DNA of 53,322 bases from positions 1-53,322 of the forward strand of contig CALUSQ010000013.1 in NCBI GenBank assembly GCA_944323475.1, given 5' to 3'. Each line of letters starts with the position of its first letter. Within the stretch, counting starts at the first letter, position 1. This document shows positions 31,401-40,226 of this stretch, in pieces. Position numbers and translations under genes: made by a program. The DNA comes from Candidatus Gastranaerophilales bacterium (GTDB taxonomy: Bacteria > Cyanobacteriota > Vampirovibrionia > Gastranaerophilales > Gastranaerophilaceae). The notes below the pieces were generated by a model, which saw only the letters and a list, made by a program, of their open reading frames with translations, made no database searches and had not been told where the DNA came from.

Positions 31401-34400
31401 GCTAAATAATGATTTGAATCTCAAAATAGATGCAGATCTTGCTTCAGATAAAATAGATTCATTTGATGTTACAAAACTAACTTCAAATGGACATTCATTA
31501 AATATTGAAGATGTAAACATAACAACAGATTTACAAGACAAGGATTATAGTGTAACTTCTCTGATCAATAAAAATATTGATGTCAATATCATTGATTCCG
31601 TCGATGCATACCTTACATCAAACTATAAATACGATGTTGGTGTATACAGTATAGATAATACAGAATACCTTGTCTTTAAAAAAGAAGGAGTAAATCTTGG
31701 ATTGCCATTTGCAATCAAGGAACAAGGCAATGTTGTATATTCTATGACAGAAAATGAAACAATAAATAGCAGCTGGTTTGTTTCATCAGATATTGTATCA
31801 GACAAGTTTACCTTGAACGGCAACGAACATACAATCACATCAACTGATGGACAAACTCAAGGGTTGATACTTTCAGCCAACAAAGAACTCAGCATAGATA
31901 ATGTAAAAGAAATCAGTGGCTTTGTTTCCGAAAAAGGTGGAGCAATCAACTCCTCAGGAACATTGAATATTTCAAATTCAACTTTCAATAATAATACTGC
32001 CCAAACCTCCGGCGGGGCAATCGACTCCTCAGGAACATTGAATATTTCAAATTCAACATTTTCAAATAATATAGCTTCTGCTAATGGTGGAGCGTTAAAT
32101 ATCTCTTCTGCAATAGACACATCAAATATTGGTTTGATTGGCGGTACTGGTGTTCAGTATGGTGATGAGTCTTTTATTGTATTTTCTCAACCTACAGAAC
32201 AAGCTATTGCTATTAATGGTCTCAACTTGGTTATGTTGATAAAGATGACTGCTCCGACAAAGGAAAGTTATGATCAATATAAAGAAATGCTCGATCCTAT
32301 GATAGAATCTGGTGAAGCTGTTACTTCTCCATCTGATATTATACCGAATGGTACAGTTGGTGCTGGCAAAGAATACTTAAATAATTTTATTAAAGATGCT
32401 TTTACTAAAGTAACTCTAACCTACAATGGTGAAGATTTGGGTACATATTATACAATAAAGGATCTTCCTGCTGGTGTAGAATTGGGATTGACAGCTTTAG
32501 GTCAAATAGCAGCTAATAAATATACAATCAGTAATGTTTTGTTTGAAAATAACATTGCAGACAAAGGCGGTGCTGTAGCAATAGATTTTAATGCAGGTGA
32601 TGTATCACTTTCTGATATGATAGATACAAGTCTTATTTCGTCTGAAACAACTAATGATTTGTCTTCTTCATACTCAAGTAAAGAAGAGGCTTTGGAAGCT
32701 ATAAAACAAATGCAGCAATCAGGTGTCATAGGAAATTCTATGGATGATTTTATATCCAAAGATTATACAGTACAACTGACAGAACCTGACGTTACTTTTG
32801 TTAACAGTTCTTTTGTCAACAATGAAGCAAAATCTCAAGGCGGTGCAATATACGCAAATACAGATTTAACAATAAAAGCTGATAACGGTACTTCTCTTTT
32901 TAAGGGTAATAAAGCCAATGGTGAATCAAATGCAATATATATGGATTCAGCAGACAAAACACTTGCTCTCGAATCAGTTAATAAAGGTATAATTCAATTT
33001 GATGACAAAATAAACGGTCAAGCCGGTTATAATGTCAAAATTACAGGTGATAACGAAAAATCTCAAATAGTTTTCAGCAATAATGTAGACAATGCTGTTG
33101 TCTCTTCTGAGAATATAACTGTAACACTCAATAATAGTGAAGTTTTTAAAAATTCAGATTTTACTATAAATTCTGGAGCAATTAATCTAATAAATGACTC
33201 AGTTCAACAACACTATGCAAAATCTTTTAATATTACAGGACCTATTAATCTAAACCTTGATGCAGACCTTGCTGCTGTTTCAATGGATAGACTTCCTGAA
33301 AATACTAAGGTATCAGATGTAGGAAAAATTAATGTAAACAATATTAATCTTACTTCTGACTCTTCTCAGGATATTACTCAAATCTTATTTGCTCATGATT
33401 CATACAAAGATAAAGTAGAACATGTAGGTCCGTCAGAATTATCTAATGCTACACAAACAACAAAGCTATTTGCACCAATATATAAATACAATGTCTCTTA
33501 CAATCCGGAAGATGGTATGTTTACATTTGTAAGAGGTGGCGGTGCTTCATCAGATAGCTTTGAGGCTTTCAATCCTGCAGTTGTTGCTCCGTCTGTTGCT
33601 GCACAAGCAGGTGGTTATACTACACAAGTTCAAACATTTAACTATGCATTCCAGCACGCAGATACCTTCATGAATATCCCGTATCTAGAACGAGTAGCAA
33701 TGAAAAATAATAACCGCTATGCCCTCTCTCCAACAGGAGATGCAACAGATGTTGGTACATTTTCTCCATTAATGCTTAAAGAAGAACATGCAGGCTTCTG
33801 GGTAAAACCATATGCAAGCTTCGAAAATATCCCGCTGAATAATGGACCAAAAGTGTCAAATATTAACTATGGTACTTTGGTAGGTTATGACTCTCCTATT
33901 ACATCTATAGCTAAAGGATGGGAAAGAGTCATAACAGGATATATTGGGTATAATGGTGCTTCTCAAAGATATCAAGGCGTTGATAATTACCAAAATGGCG
34001 GAATCTTGGGCTCAACAGCAACCTTTTATAAAGGAAACTTCTTCAACGCAACAACTCTGTCAGTAGGCGCATCAGTAGGTGACACTACTACAATGTATGG
34101 CTCAGAAAATTATACAATGCTACTTGCCGGAATAGGAAATAAAACGGGTTATAACTTCGAATTTAAAGGTGGTAAATACATTATTCAACCATCTATGCTC
34201 ATATCATATACATTCGTAAATACCTTTGACTATACAAATGCTGCCGGGTTAAGAATAGAAAGTGACCCGTTGCATGCAATCCAATTAGCTCCAGGTATCA
34301 AGTTTATAATGAATACGAAAAATGGCTGGCAGCCATACATTGGTGTAAATATGATATGGAACTTGCTAGATGATAGTAAAGTAACAGCAAATGATGTGAG

Positions 34401-34563
34401 ACTGCCTGAAATGAGCATAGATCCATATGTCCAATATGGTGTTGGTGTTCAAAAAAGATTTAATGATACATTTATGGCATATGGACAAGCAATGATAAAC
34501 AATGGAGGCCGTAATGGTATATCTTTCTCTGCTGGCTTAAGATGGAAAGTCGGTAAAGAGTAA
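28447..34563 (+). CDS. Giant Pmp-like autotransporter adhesin
   Basis: 2,038 residues. N-terminal cytoplasmic lead of about 35 residues, then Lys-rich sequence and a signal peptide (LLLAALSVAFSIFGAIPSLAA, cleaved near residue 60). Then a beta-helix passenger: about 22 repeats GGAIYN...GxITGDFIGNY at about 220-860, followed by further GGAI/FxxN units (for example FVNNEAKSQGGAIY) as in chlamydial polymorphic membrane proteins. The last 270 residues are an autotransporter-type barrel (GFWVKPYASF onwards, ending FSAGLRWKVGKE), though the C-terminal residue is Glu, not aromatic. Start taken at ATG 28447 with GAGG 9 bases upstream; an ATG at 28387 is alternative. Likely surface adhesin. Confidence 0.9.
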   Translation: MSKCALVFTNLDLYEKPQEKIISKEKENKKIIKKIKPNKLLLAALSVAFSIFGAIPSLAADTPPVPTLDKLHNAGTTIPDTDPPQIYPESAYTYTPADAPGTNTVTRYEKQEIIKYYDPTTGKEISAADRLPDVEYKEITTIELVPKYYTVTLKQTEYGYKNAGGETKTFTVQTPSSDGTSDAFSYTINYYTDPARLAPDRITTNQNGADINNDFIEKSTTSYGGAIYNDGGTIGNITGDFIGNYASLKSSSHVSGGAIYNIGTIGNISGDFIGNYSYSANMSSNGGAIYNGGTIGNITGDFIGNYSVYGGAIANRGKIGNIIGNFIGNHASSLYGGIYNNGEIGNISGDFIGNYVSSTISSFFGGAIFNVGTIGDITGDFIGNHVSPSSFLTSFSTGEGGAIYNNDGTIENITGNFIGNYGQGVTKASGGAIYIIGSNSKIVDITGDFIGNYASSKNSYSYGGAIYNRYGKIENITGDFIGNYASSKNSYVYGGAIYNDGGTFSDITGDFIDNYTQGSTNAFGGAIYNDGGTIGNITGDFIDNYTQGLTAYGGAIYNYLGTFSDITGDFIDNYANGSTAYGGAIYNYATIRSITGNFIDNYAQGSKSTGGAIYNYRNTISNIKGDFIGNYVSGSYVEGGAVYNTEMKTKIGHITGDFIGNYAQGDNSASGGAIYNNDNSIFENITGDFIGNYAQSTQSSYGGAIYNSGTIGDITGNFIGNYSSSIGGAIYNSNGTIGNITGDFIGNYAQGYSTFGGAIYNSGTIGDITGDFIGNYAQGARTASGGAIDNSQPSSKIDNITGDFIGNYAQSTKSSYGGAIYNNGAITLTDSSFKDNYAVGPYTKGGAIYQGSGTTNIIADQKDVVFEGNFTASSKNPDGTFENKKSDAIYMSFGTLNLNAKNNNIIFNDAVTTENGALNISGTSDVIFNDSANLKLNNLTINEGNVSLKGDTSLNVNTTTIGTTSSVNLDVINGEASTISLGNLTLNNDLNLKIDADLASDKIDSFDVTKLTSNGHSLNIEDVNITTDLQDKDYSVTSLINKNIDVNIIDSVDAYLTSNYKYDVGVYSIDNTEYLVFKKEGVNLGLPFAIKEQGNVVYSMTENETINSSWFVSSDIVSDKFTLNGNEHTITSTDGQTQGLILSANKELSIDNVKEISGFVSEKGGAINSSGTLNISNSTFNNNTAQTSGGAIDSSGTLNISNSTFSNNIASANGGALNISSAIDTSNIGLIGGTGVQYGDESFIVFSQPTEQAIAINGLNLVMLIKMTAPTKESYDQYKEMLDPMIESGEAVTSPSDIIPNGTVGAGKEYLNNFIKDAFTKVTLTYNGEDLGTYYTIKDLPAGVELGLTALGQIAANKYTISNVLFENNIADKGGAVAIDFNAGDVSLSDMIDTSLISSETTNDLSSSYSSKEEALEAIKQMQQSGVIGNSMDDFISKDYTVQLTEPDVTFVNSSFVNNEAKSQGGAIYANTDLTIKADNGTSLFKGNKANGESNAIYMDSADKTLALESVNKGIIQFDDKINGQAGYNVKITGDNEKSQIVFSNNVDNAVVSSENITVTLNNSEVFKNSDFTINSGAINLINDSVQQHYAKSFNITGPINLNLDADLAAVSMDRLPENTKVSDVGKINVNNINLTSDSSQDITQILFAHDSYKDKVEHVGPSELSNATQTTKLFAPIYKYNVSYNPEDGMFTFVRGGGASSDSFEAFNPAVVAPSVAAQAGGYTTQVQTFNYAFQHADTFMNIPYLERVAMKNNNRYALSPTGDATDVGTFSPLMLKEEHAGFWVKPYASFENIPLNNGPKVSNINYGTLVGYDSPITSIAKGWERVITGYIGYNGASQRYQGVDNYQNGGILGSTATFYKGNFFNATTLSVGASVGDTTTMYGSENYTMLLAGIGNKTGYNFEFKGGKYIIQPSMLISYTFVNTFDYTNAAGLRIESDPLHAIQLAPGIKFIMNTKNGWQPYIGVNMIWNLLDDSKVTANDVRLPEMSIDPYVQYGVGVQKRFNDTFMAYGQAMINNGGRNGISFSAGLRWKVGKE
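29115..31000 (+). repeat. 22 degenerate in-frame repeats of about 75-110 bp
   Basis: Each unit codes GGAIYN, a variable GTIGN, then ITGDFIGNYAQ and a variable 5-14-residue tail. Codon sequence is close between units (for example GGTGGAGCGATTTATAA recurs), so unit number can change by recombination. Not a CRISPR: the unit lengths vary and the frame is open. Confidence 0.9.
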
Positions 34564-34568
34564 TAGTT

Positions 34569-34599
34569 TTGCCAAATTCATCAATATGTATATTGGCAA
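34569..34599 (+). terminator. Possible terminator of the autotransporter gene
   Basis: TTGCCAA (34569-34575) pairs with TTGGCAA (34593-34599) around a 17-base loop, followed by only a short T run. Weak. Confidence 0.4.
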
Positions 34600-34629
34600 T
34601 TTGAAAATGACAACATAAATTGTTCTTGT

Positions 34630-34635
34630 TAATAT
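34630..34635 (+). promoter_or_regulatory. Extended -10 promoter of rlmN
   Basis: TG-T-TAATAT (34627-34635), with ATGACA (34607-34612) as a 5/6 match for the -35 at 17 bases. The predicted transcription start is the A of the rlmN start codon (34642). Confidence 0.55.
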
Positions 34636-34641
34636 TAAATT

Positions 34642-35667
34642 ATGCAGAAGAAAATATTAACAGGAATGAGTCTTGATGAGTTAGTCAGTTTTACTGATTC
34701 TATTCAAGAATCAAAATATAGAGCAAAACAAATACACAATTGGATTTATCTTAAATCTGTTTCTGATATAGAGCAAATGACAGATATTTCCAAATCTACT
34801 CGTGAAAAAATGTCTGCAATTTCTCAGGTTACTGATGTAAAAATTAAGAATAAACAAGTCAGCGCTGATGGTACAATAAAGTATTTAATTGAATTTGCTG
34901 ATGGAAATTGCGTTGAAACTGTGTTAATGCGTTTTGATAATAGGGCTAATCTTACAGCTTGTGTTAGTTCTCAAGTTGGTTGTGCATGCAATTGTAAATT
35001 CTGCGCTACAGCAAAGCTTGGGTTTATAAGGAATCTTACTCCTCGTGAAATTATCGAACAGGTCTTGACTATTCAAAGAGATACAGGTTTAAAAGTTACT
35101 AATATTGTCTTTATGGGACAAGGAGAACCTTTATTAAATCTTGATAATGTTTTAAAAGCAATAGATATGTTTAACAAAGATTTTGTAATCGGTATAAGAA
35201 GGCTTACTGTTTCAACTTGCGGAATTGTCCCTCAGATTGATAAGCTTGCACAAATGGATTTTCAGCCCACATTGGCTATTTCTTTACATGCACCGGAACA
35301 TTCATTAAGAGAAAAATTGATGCCAATAGAAAAGAAATATAACCTTGATATGTTAATGAATTCTTTAAAAAATTACGTGTTAGGTACTGGAAGACGTGTT
35401 ACAATAGAATATACCTTAATAAAGGGCTTTAATGACACAATAGATTGTGCAAAAAAACTTTCAAAATTGTTGATTGGTTTGAAAGCAAATATTAATTTGA
35501 TAATCTACAACCCTAATGATAAAGATAATTTTGAAAAACCAAATAAAGATGATGTTCAAAAGTTTAAATATATACTTGAACAATCCGGAAAAAAAGTTAC
35601 AATAAGATTAGAACGTGGTTCTGATATAGATGCAGCCTGTGGTCAGTTAAGCAATAAATATAGATAA
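34642..35667 (+). CDS. rlmN: Dual-specificity RNA methyltransferase RlmN
   Basis: 341 residues. Radical-SAM enzyme methylating C2 of A2503 in 23S rRNA and A37 of some tRNAs. Cys114, Cys118, Cys121 (CxxxCxxC, in GCACNCKFC) bind the 4Fe-4S cluster; FMGQGEPLLN, RRLTVSTCGIVP and LAISLHAP follow; the methyl-accepting Cys is near residue 333 in AACGQ. No ribosome binding site precedes the ATG. GTGAG follows the stop near the next gene. Confidence 0.96.
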   Translation: MQKKILTGMSLDELVSFTDSIQESKYRAKQIHNWIYLKSVSDIEQMTDISKSTREKMSAISQVTDVKIKNKQVSADGTIKYLIEFADGNCVETVLMRFDNRANLTACVSSQVGCACNCKFCATAKLGFIRNLTPREIIEQVLTIQRDTGLKVTNIVFMGQGEPLLNLDNVLKAIDMFNKDFVIGIRRLTVSTCGIVPQIDKLAQMDFQPTLAISLHAPEHSLREKLMPIEKKYNLDMLMNSLKNYVLGTGRRVTIEYTLIKGFNDTIDCAKKLSKLLIGLKANINLIIYNPNDKDNFEKPNKDDVQKFKYILEQSGKKVTIRLERGSDIDAACGQLSNKYR

Positions 35668-35678
35668 GTTGTGAGTAA

Positions 35679-36734
35679 ATGATTTTACCTGTTTCATCTT
35701 TTTCTTTAAAAAAAGTGAATAATTTTAATTTTAAATCTAATGTTGTTATTACTACTTTTGAGGATTTAGATTCGTCTGTTAATAAAGAGATTGTCCCTTT
35801 TGTGAAGGATAATCAACAATTATATTACGATGTCGGAAAAATTGGATATGTACTCCAGCATGTTGTTCAACTTAAGAAAAAAAATGAAACGGATTTATTT
35901 CAATATAAATTTGACCAAAATCTCATGGGCTTTTTAAAAAATGATGATGAGTTATCAAAAATAATTTCGTCTGCGGAAAAATTTGATATATACAAAAGAG
36001 ATTATGACAGATTTGTTAAAATGGCAAGTATGCCTTTATATTCTGAAAATATTCAACTAAAAAATAAAATAGATGATGTTACATTGTTGTACAAAGACAA
36101 TGATATTTTAAATCAAATTAGTCTTGTTTCTAATGTGTATAAGAAATCAATAGAAAATCTGCAGGATAGTTTAGACAATATTACACTCGAAAATCTTTAT
36201 CCGGAGGTCTTTAAACAAACTAAAGACTATAATGATAAATATATGAAGGCTATTGCTTTTACTTGTCTTAATCCTTGTTATGATGGGTTAAAGATTATAA
36301 ATGAAATGAATAAAATAAAAAATGAACTTAAATCTAAAGATATCAATTATCTGCCAATTCTTAATCGTTTAGAGTATTTACAGTCACAATATTACAAGAT
36401 TATTGAAAATAAAAAATCTTTTTATGAAAACAAACCAGATATTGAAAAATTTGTGTTTGAAAATAAGAATATTGAAAATTCTTTGTTAAAAGATGACAAC
36501 TTAAACCAAGTTTATGATGCTTTAAAAGTTGAATGTGACAAGAAGGTTAGTGAATTATATAAAAATTTTAAGAGTGAAATTGATACCCGTTTGGGTTTTA
36601 ACCAAAATATTGATTTTTTACAATGCGAAAATCTGCTCCAAAGGCTTGTCAAAGCAAATTCGGAAATTGCTGAAATTTTTGATAGTATTAAAAAATCATA
36701 TATTGCAAAACAATATGATAATATACAAAATTGA
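35679..36734 (+). CDS. Hypothetical protein, helical
   Basis: 351 residues, not recognised. The first 20 residues (MILPVSSFSLKKVNNFNFKS) are followed by a long helical, Lys/Asn/Glu-rich chain with no cysteine clusters, signal peptide or membrane segment. An NFKS-type start occurs in other uncharacterised proteins of the presumed lineage, to my recollection. It follows rlmN by 11 bases; co-transcription is likely but function is not implied. Ends 2 bases from a convergent TPR gene. Confidence 0.7.
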   Translation: MILPVSSFSLKKVNNFNFKSNVVITTFEDLDSSVNKEIVPFVKDNQQLYYDVGKIGYVLQHVVQLKKKNETDLFQYKFDQNLMGFLKNDDELSKIISSAEKFDIYKRDYDRFVKMASMPLYSENIQLKNKIDDVTLLYKDNDILNQISLVSNVYKKSIENLQDSLDNITLENLYPEVFKQTKDYNDKYMKAIAFTCLNPCYDGLKIINEMNKIKNELKSKDINYLPILNRLEYLQSQYYKIIENKKSFYENKPDIEKFVFENKNIENSLLKDDNLNQVYDALKVECDKKVSELYKNFKSEIDTRLGFNQNIDFLQCENLLQRLVKANSEIAEIFDSIKKSYIAKQYDNIQN

Positions 36735-36736
36735 TG

Positions 36737-37516
36737 TTAAATAACAGCGAATTTTCTTGTTTCATCAAAATCTGTTTTTGAGATTTGCAGTTTTTCTATT
36801 CTTTTTTTGATTTTCTCTCCGTGATGAGAATGAGGTTTTCTCTTTAAAAATGCTTTGTAATAATGTAAAGCTCGTGTTTTATTTGATGTTTTATCATAAC
36901 ATATTGCAAGTCCAAGATATGCTTTGTTGAAATTTGGATTTACTTTTAAAATTTGCGAAAACACGTTTCCTGCAGCTTTGAATTCTCCAAGATTCATGTA
37001 TAGTGCAGATAAATGGTTATATGCAGTTATATATTTGGGATTGTTGTCTATTATTGTATGGTAAATTAATAATGCCATATCATATTCTTCTATACACTCA
37101 TGCGCTACAGCAAGTTGTAATTGAGCGTTAAGATTATTTCTGTCAAGTGAAATTGTATGATGAAAACACCTTATCGCTTCACAAAATCTTTGAGTCATCA
37201 AATAGCACAATCCAAGTTCATAGTGAATTTCTGCAGTAAAAAATGAGTATTTTCTTGCTGTTTCTAATGCAGAAATTGCCTTTTCATATTTCTCTTCGGC
37301 TTTGTAGGATATTCCCAAACCCAGATATGAACGATAATTCTTTCTGTCTATCATAATAGAACTAAGATAATGTTTTATTGATTCTTTGAAATGATTTGCA
37401 AGTCGTAGTGCATCTGCTTTTATAAAATGTTTGTAAGCAGGTGTAGCTGTATAATCGGATGCTTTTACAACAAAACAATCTAAGCCTTGTGCTGTGCTTG
37501 TATATTTTATCCCCAA
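36737..37516 (-). CDS. TPR-repeat protein
   Basis: 259 residues with about six TPR units filling residues 25-240 (YRSYLGLGISYKAEEKYEKA, AEIHYELGLCYLMTQRFCEA, ITAYNHLSALYMNLGEFKAA, NKAYLGLAICYDKTSNKTRA) and a basic C-terminus (RKPHSHHGEKIKKRIEK). Starts with TTG; GGGAG lies 5-6 bases before it and no suitable ATG is near. TATATT lies further upstream as a possible -10. Cytoplasmic scaffold. Confidence 0.82.
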   Translation of the reverse strand: MGIKYTSTAQGLDCFVVKASDYTATPAYKHFIKADALRLANHFKESIKHYLSSIMIDRKNYRSYLGLGISYKAEEKYEKAISALETARKYSFFTAEIHYELGLCYLMTQRFCEAIRCFHHTISLDRNNLNAQLQLAVAHECIEEYDMALLIYHTIIDNNPKYITAYNHLSALYMNLGEFKAAGNVFSQILKVNPNFNKAYLGLAICYDKTSNKTRALHYYKAFLKRKPHSHHGEKIKKRIEKLQISKTDFDETRKFAVI

Positions 37517-37666
37517 GATTTCTCCCTAATATAAAATTTGAATATTTAACTACTTTATCTTATTTTATGAATTTTTTATTTAAATGTTATTGTCCTAAAG
37601 GTTGAAATATCTTAACCATGTGATTGATTTATTTTTTTTGAGTGATTAATTTATTGAGAGTAATTG

Positions 37667-37672
37667 TATAAT
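37667..37672 (+). promoter_or_regulatory. -10 box of the DUF115-family gene
   Basis: Perfect TATAAT 25 bases upstream of the ATG at 37697. No good -35 at the right distance. Confidence 0.4.
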
Positions 37673-37696
37673 TGTTTAAAAGATGTGGGGACAGGC

Positions 37697-39646
37697 ATGA
37701 CAGAGATTTTAGAAAAGAATATAAAGCATATAAGGAAATATAATTCTTCACTTTGTGATAAAGTTCTGGCTATTAAAACACTATCAAAGAGTTTTGAGAT
37801 TAATAGTAATTTTGTTGGTGAATATAATCTTGTAATAGATGGTATACCGGTGCATTCTCTTACAGGTGCTCAACAAGAAGCTAAGGATATATTAGAAAAT
37901 CTTCCTCATAATAATATGAGTTCAGTTCATGTTTTGTATGGATTAGGACTTGGATATTTATTAGATGAATTTTCTCAAAGTGTAAAAGGTATTGTTATTG
38001 TTTATGAAGATGATATTGAGCTTTTAAGATATGTATTAGAAGTTGTAGATTTTACTTCTAGTTTTAAAAACAATAATTGTTATATTGTTTCAAATTTTGA
38101 TGAATATAGAATGGTCTTTGAACACGTTTTTAGATATAAAACAAAAGTTTCTTTATCTGCATTGGATTACTATATTTTGCAAAGAGATACTGAATATAAG
38201 GCTTTTGGCAAAGAAGTAGAACGTCTGTATGCAATGTATGATCACAATTATTCTTTTCAAGTGCATCAAATTTATTCATTTTTACAACAAACAATGCTAT
38301 GTTTGGATAAAAAATTTAATTGCCCACTATTAACTGATTATAAGAATCTTTTAAAGGATAAACCGGCTGTCATTGTATCTGCAGGACCTTCTTTAGCAAG
38401 AAACATTGAAACTCTCAAAAAATATAAAGATAGTGTTTATATTTTTTGTGTAGGTACTGCTTTTAAAACTCTTATTGCTAATGGTATTGTTCCTGATTTT
38501 CTACACGTTATAGAAAAAGTGAACACAACTATTCATTATGATTCTTCCAAAACGAAGGATATAATATTGGTTTGTGAGCCATATACAAGTCATTATATTT
38601 ATGACTTACCTTTTAAAAATATATTTTTAACGGCTTCTGAAGAGACAGATGCATCAAGATGGTTTTTGGATGTAGCAGGAAAAGACTTTGTCCCTTTTGA
38701 AACCAAAGGTACTGTTTCTTATCATGCATTATATAGTGCTATGTACCTTGGATGTAATAGTATCATCCTTATTGGACAAGATTTAGCATATTCTGATGGC
38801 AATTGCTATGCTAAAGGTTCTGCTTATGAGGATCTTGAATGCTTTTTTGACGAAAAATTAAATAAATATCGTATTTATCCGAGAAATTTTGAAAAATATA
38901 GAGATGCATATTATGCAAAGTTAGACATTTCTATTGAAGAAAAAAATGAACGTTTGAATAATGTCATAGAAAAATTTAATTCTGAGTTGGTGACTGTAGA
39001 CGGACAAAATGGCGAAAAATTACCTACTTCAAATGCATATGCAATGTTTATTGAGTATATAAAAGAATTTGGTATTAGATTTAATTCTAAATGTAAATTG
39101 ATAAATTCTTCTTTAGGTGGAGCTCAAATAGATGGTTTTGAAAATATGCCTCTTGAATTAGCTCTTAATTCTTTTGCTGTTGGAAATCTAGATAAAAGTA
39201 TATTAAAAAATTCTGATTTTAAACCAAGTTTTAATATTAAAGAAATTATCTTGAGATTACATGAAGAAATCGATGCAATTAGTGAAGTTTATCCACTTTT
39301 TATAAAAGGCAAAGAATATGTCGATAAAATTAAACAAGAACTTGCTAATAGAAATACTCTTACTGAAGATGCATTAAAAAATCTTAAAAAAGCATCTACA
39401 CTTTATGTTGATATAGCTAATAAGTATATTGTTAAGAATAAGCTATTAAAAATGGCTGCAATGAAAGAACATTGTGAGCTTTCCTATTTAATGAAACAAA
39501 ATGATTTCGGCTCTGATTTGGATTTTGAAGCAGCTAGTATGTTTTTGTCTGCATTTGATAATTATTATTTTAATGTTAGAAAAAATCTTTATTGGATTTG
39601 GTATATGTTGAAAAAAAATATAACAGAATTGGAGGCTGAAAAGTGA
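37697..39646 (+). CDS. DUF115 / motility-accessory-factor-like protein
   Basis: 649 residues. Middle section (about 210-440) is the DUF115 domain: PAVIVSAGPSLARNIETLKK, VYIFCVGTAFKTLIANGIVPDF, then HALYSAMYLGCNSIILIGQDLAYSDG. DUF115 is found in Maf proteins that transfer nonulosonic acid sugars to flagellin and in pterin pyrophosphokinase MptE. The N-terminal 200 residues hold HVLYGLGLGYLLDEF as in Maf-1. With flagellar chaperones elsewhere in the window, flagellin glycosylation is a plausible role. Start at ATG 37697 after GGGGACAGG; a TTG at 37664 is in frame. Overlaps dtd by 4. Confidence 0.85.
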   Translation: MTEILEKNIKHIRKYNSSLCDKVLAIKTLSKSFEINSNFVGEYNLVIDGIPVHSLTGAQQEAKDILENLPHNNMSSVHVLYGLGLGYLLDEFSQSVKGIVIVYEDDIELLRYVLEVVDFTSSFKNNNCYIVSNFDEYRMVFEHVFRYKTKVSLSALDYYILQRDTEYKAFGKEVERLYAMYDHNYSFQVHQIYSFLQQTMLCLDKKFNCPLLTDYKNLLKDKPAVIVSAGPSLARNIETLKKYKDSVYIFCVGTAFKTLIANGIVPDFLHVIEKVNTTIHYDSSKTKDIILVCEPYTSHYIYDLPFKNIFLTASEETDASRWFLDVAGKDFVPFETKGTVSYHALYSAMYLGCNSIILIGQDLAYSDGNCYAKGSAYEDLECFFDEKLNKYRIYPRNFEKYRDAYYAKLDISIEEKNERLNNVIEKFNSELVTVDGQNGEKLPTSNAYAMFIEYIKEFGIRFNSKCKLINSSLGGAQIDGFENMPLELALNSFAVGNLDKSILKNSDFKPSFNIKEIILRLHEEIDAISEVYPLFIKGKEYVDKIKQELANRNTLTEDALKNLKKASTLYVDIANKYIVKNKLLKMAAMKEHCELSYLMKQNDFGSDLDFEAASMFLSAFDNYYFNVRKNLYWIWYMLKKNITELEAEK

Positions 39647-40080
39647 AAGCTGTCATTCAAAGGGTTAAAAATGCTTCTGTTAAGATAGATGGAGTAGCAT
39701 ATTCCTGTATAGAAAAAGGCATGCTTATTCTTTTTTGTGTAGAAAAAGGTGATACTCAAGATAAGCTAGAGTGGATGGTAAAGAAAATTTTATCTTTGCG
39801 AATCTTTGAAGATGAAAATAATAAGATGAATAAATCTATTATAGATGTAAATGGCGATATATTAGTTGTTTCGCAGTTCACATTGGCTGCTGATTGTAAA
39901 AAAGGGACAAGACCAAGTTTTGATAATGCTGAAGCGCCTGATACTGCTAATGATATGTATGAGAAGTTTGTAAAAAAACTTTCAGACTCTACTTTAAATG
40001 TAAGAACTGGTGTATTTGCAGCAATGATGGAGGTTTCCTTGTGTAATGACGGTCCCGTGACTTTTGTTTTGACCCAATAA
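39643..40080 (+). CDS. dtd: D-aminoacyl-tRNA deacylase
   Basis: 145 residues, full length. Removes D-amino acids (and glycine) mischarged on tRNA. Family motifs SQFTL (catalytic region) and NDGPVTF are both present, along with the MKAVIQRVxxAxV start. Starts with GTG, GGAGG lies just upstream, and the start overlaps the previous stop as GTGA, so it is coupled to the DUF115 gene. Confidence 0.95.
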   Translation: MKAVIQRVKNASVKIDGVAYSCIEKGMLILFCVEKGDTQDKLEWMVKKILSLRIFEDENNKMNKSIIDVNGDILVVSQFTLAADCKKGTRPSFDNAEAPDTANDMYEKFVKKLSDSTLNVRTGVFAAMMEVSLCNDGPVTFVLTQ

Positions 40081-40103
40081 ATGGATGATATTTGTAAAAA
40101 TGC

Positions 40104-40132
40104 TTGCCATATAATATATTTGCATTTAAAAT
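40104..40132 (+). promoter_or_regulatory. Promoter of the zinc-ribbon/rimM/trmD unit
   Basis: -35 TTGCCA (40104-40109) and -10 TAAAAT (40127-40132), 17-base spacer, about 95 bases upstream of the ATG at 40227. Confidence 0.55.
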
Positions 40133-40172
40133 ATTATAAGATATTAGAATTAATTATTTATTTAAGATGTCG

Positions 40173-40202
40173 AGGAGCTAAAAGTTAAATAGCCTTTCTC
40201 CT
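40173..40202 (+). promoter_or_regulatory. Leader hairpin before the zinc-ribbon gene
   Basis: AGGAG-(CTA)-AAAG pairs with CTTT-CTCCT around a 9-base loop, in the leader between promoter and ATG. A Shine-Dalgarno-like sequence is inside the stem, so it may hide or expose translation signals. Weak evidence. Confidence 0.3.
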
Positions 40203-40226
40203 TTTACTTCAAAAGGATTGTAAAAA

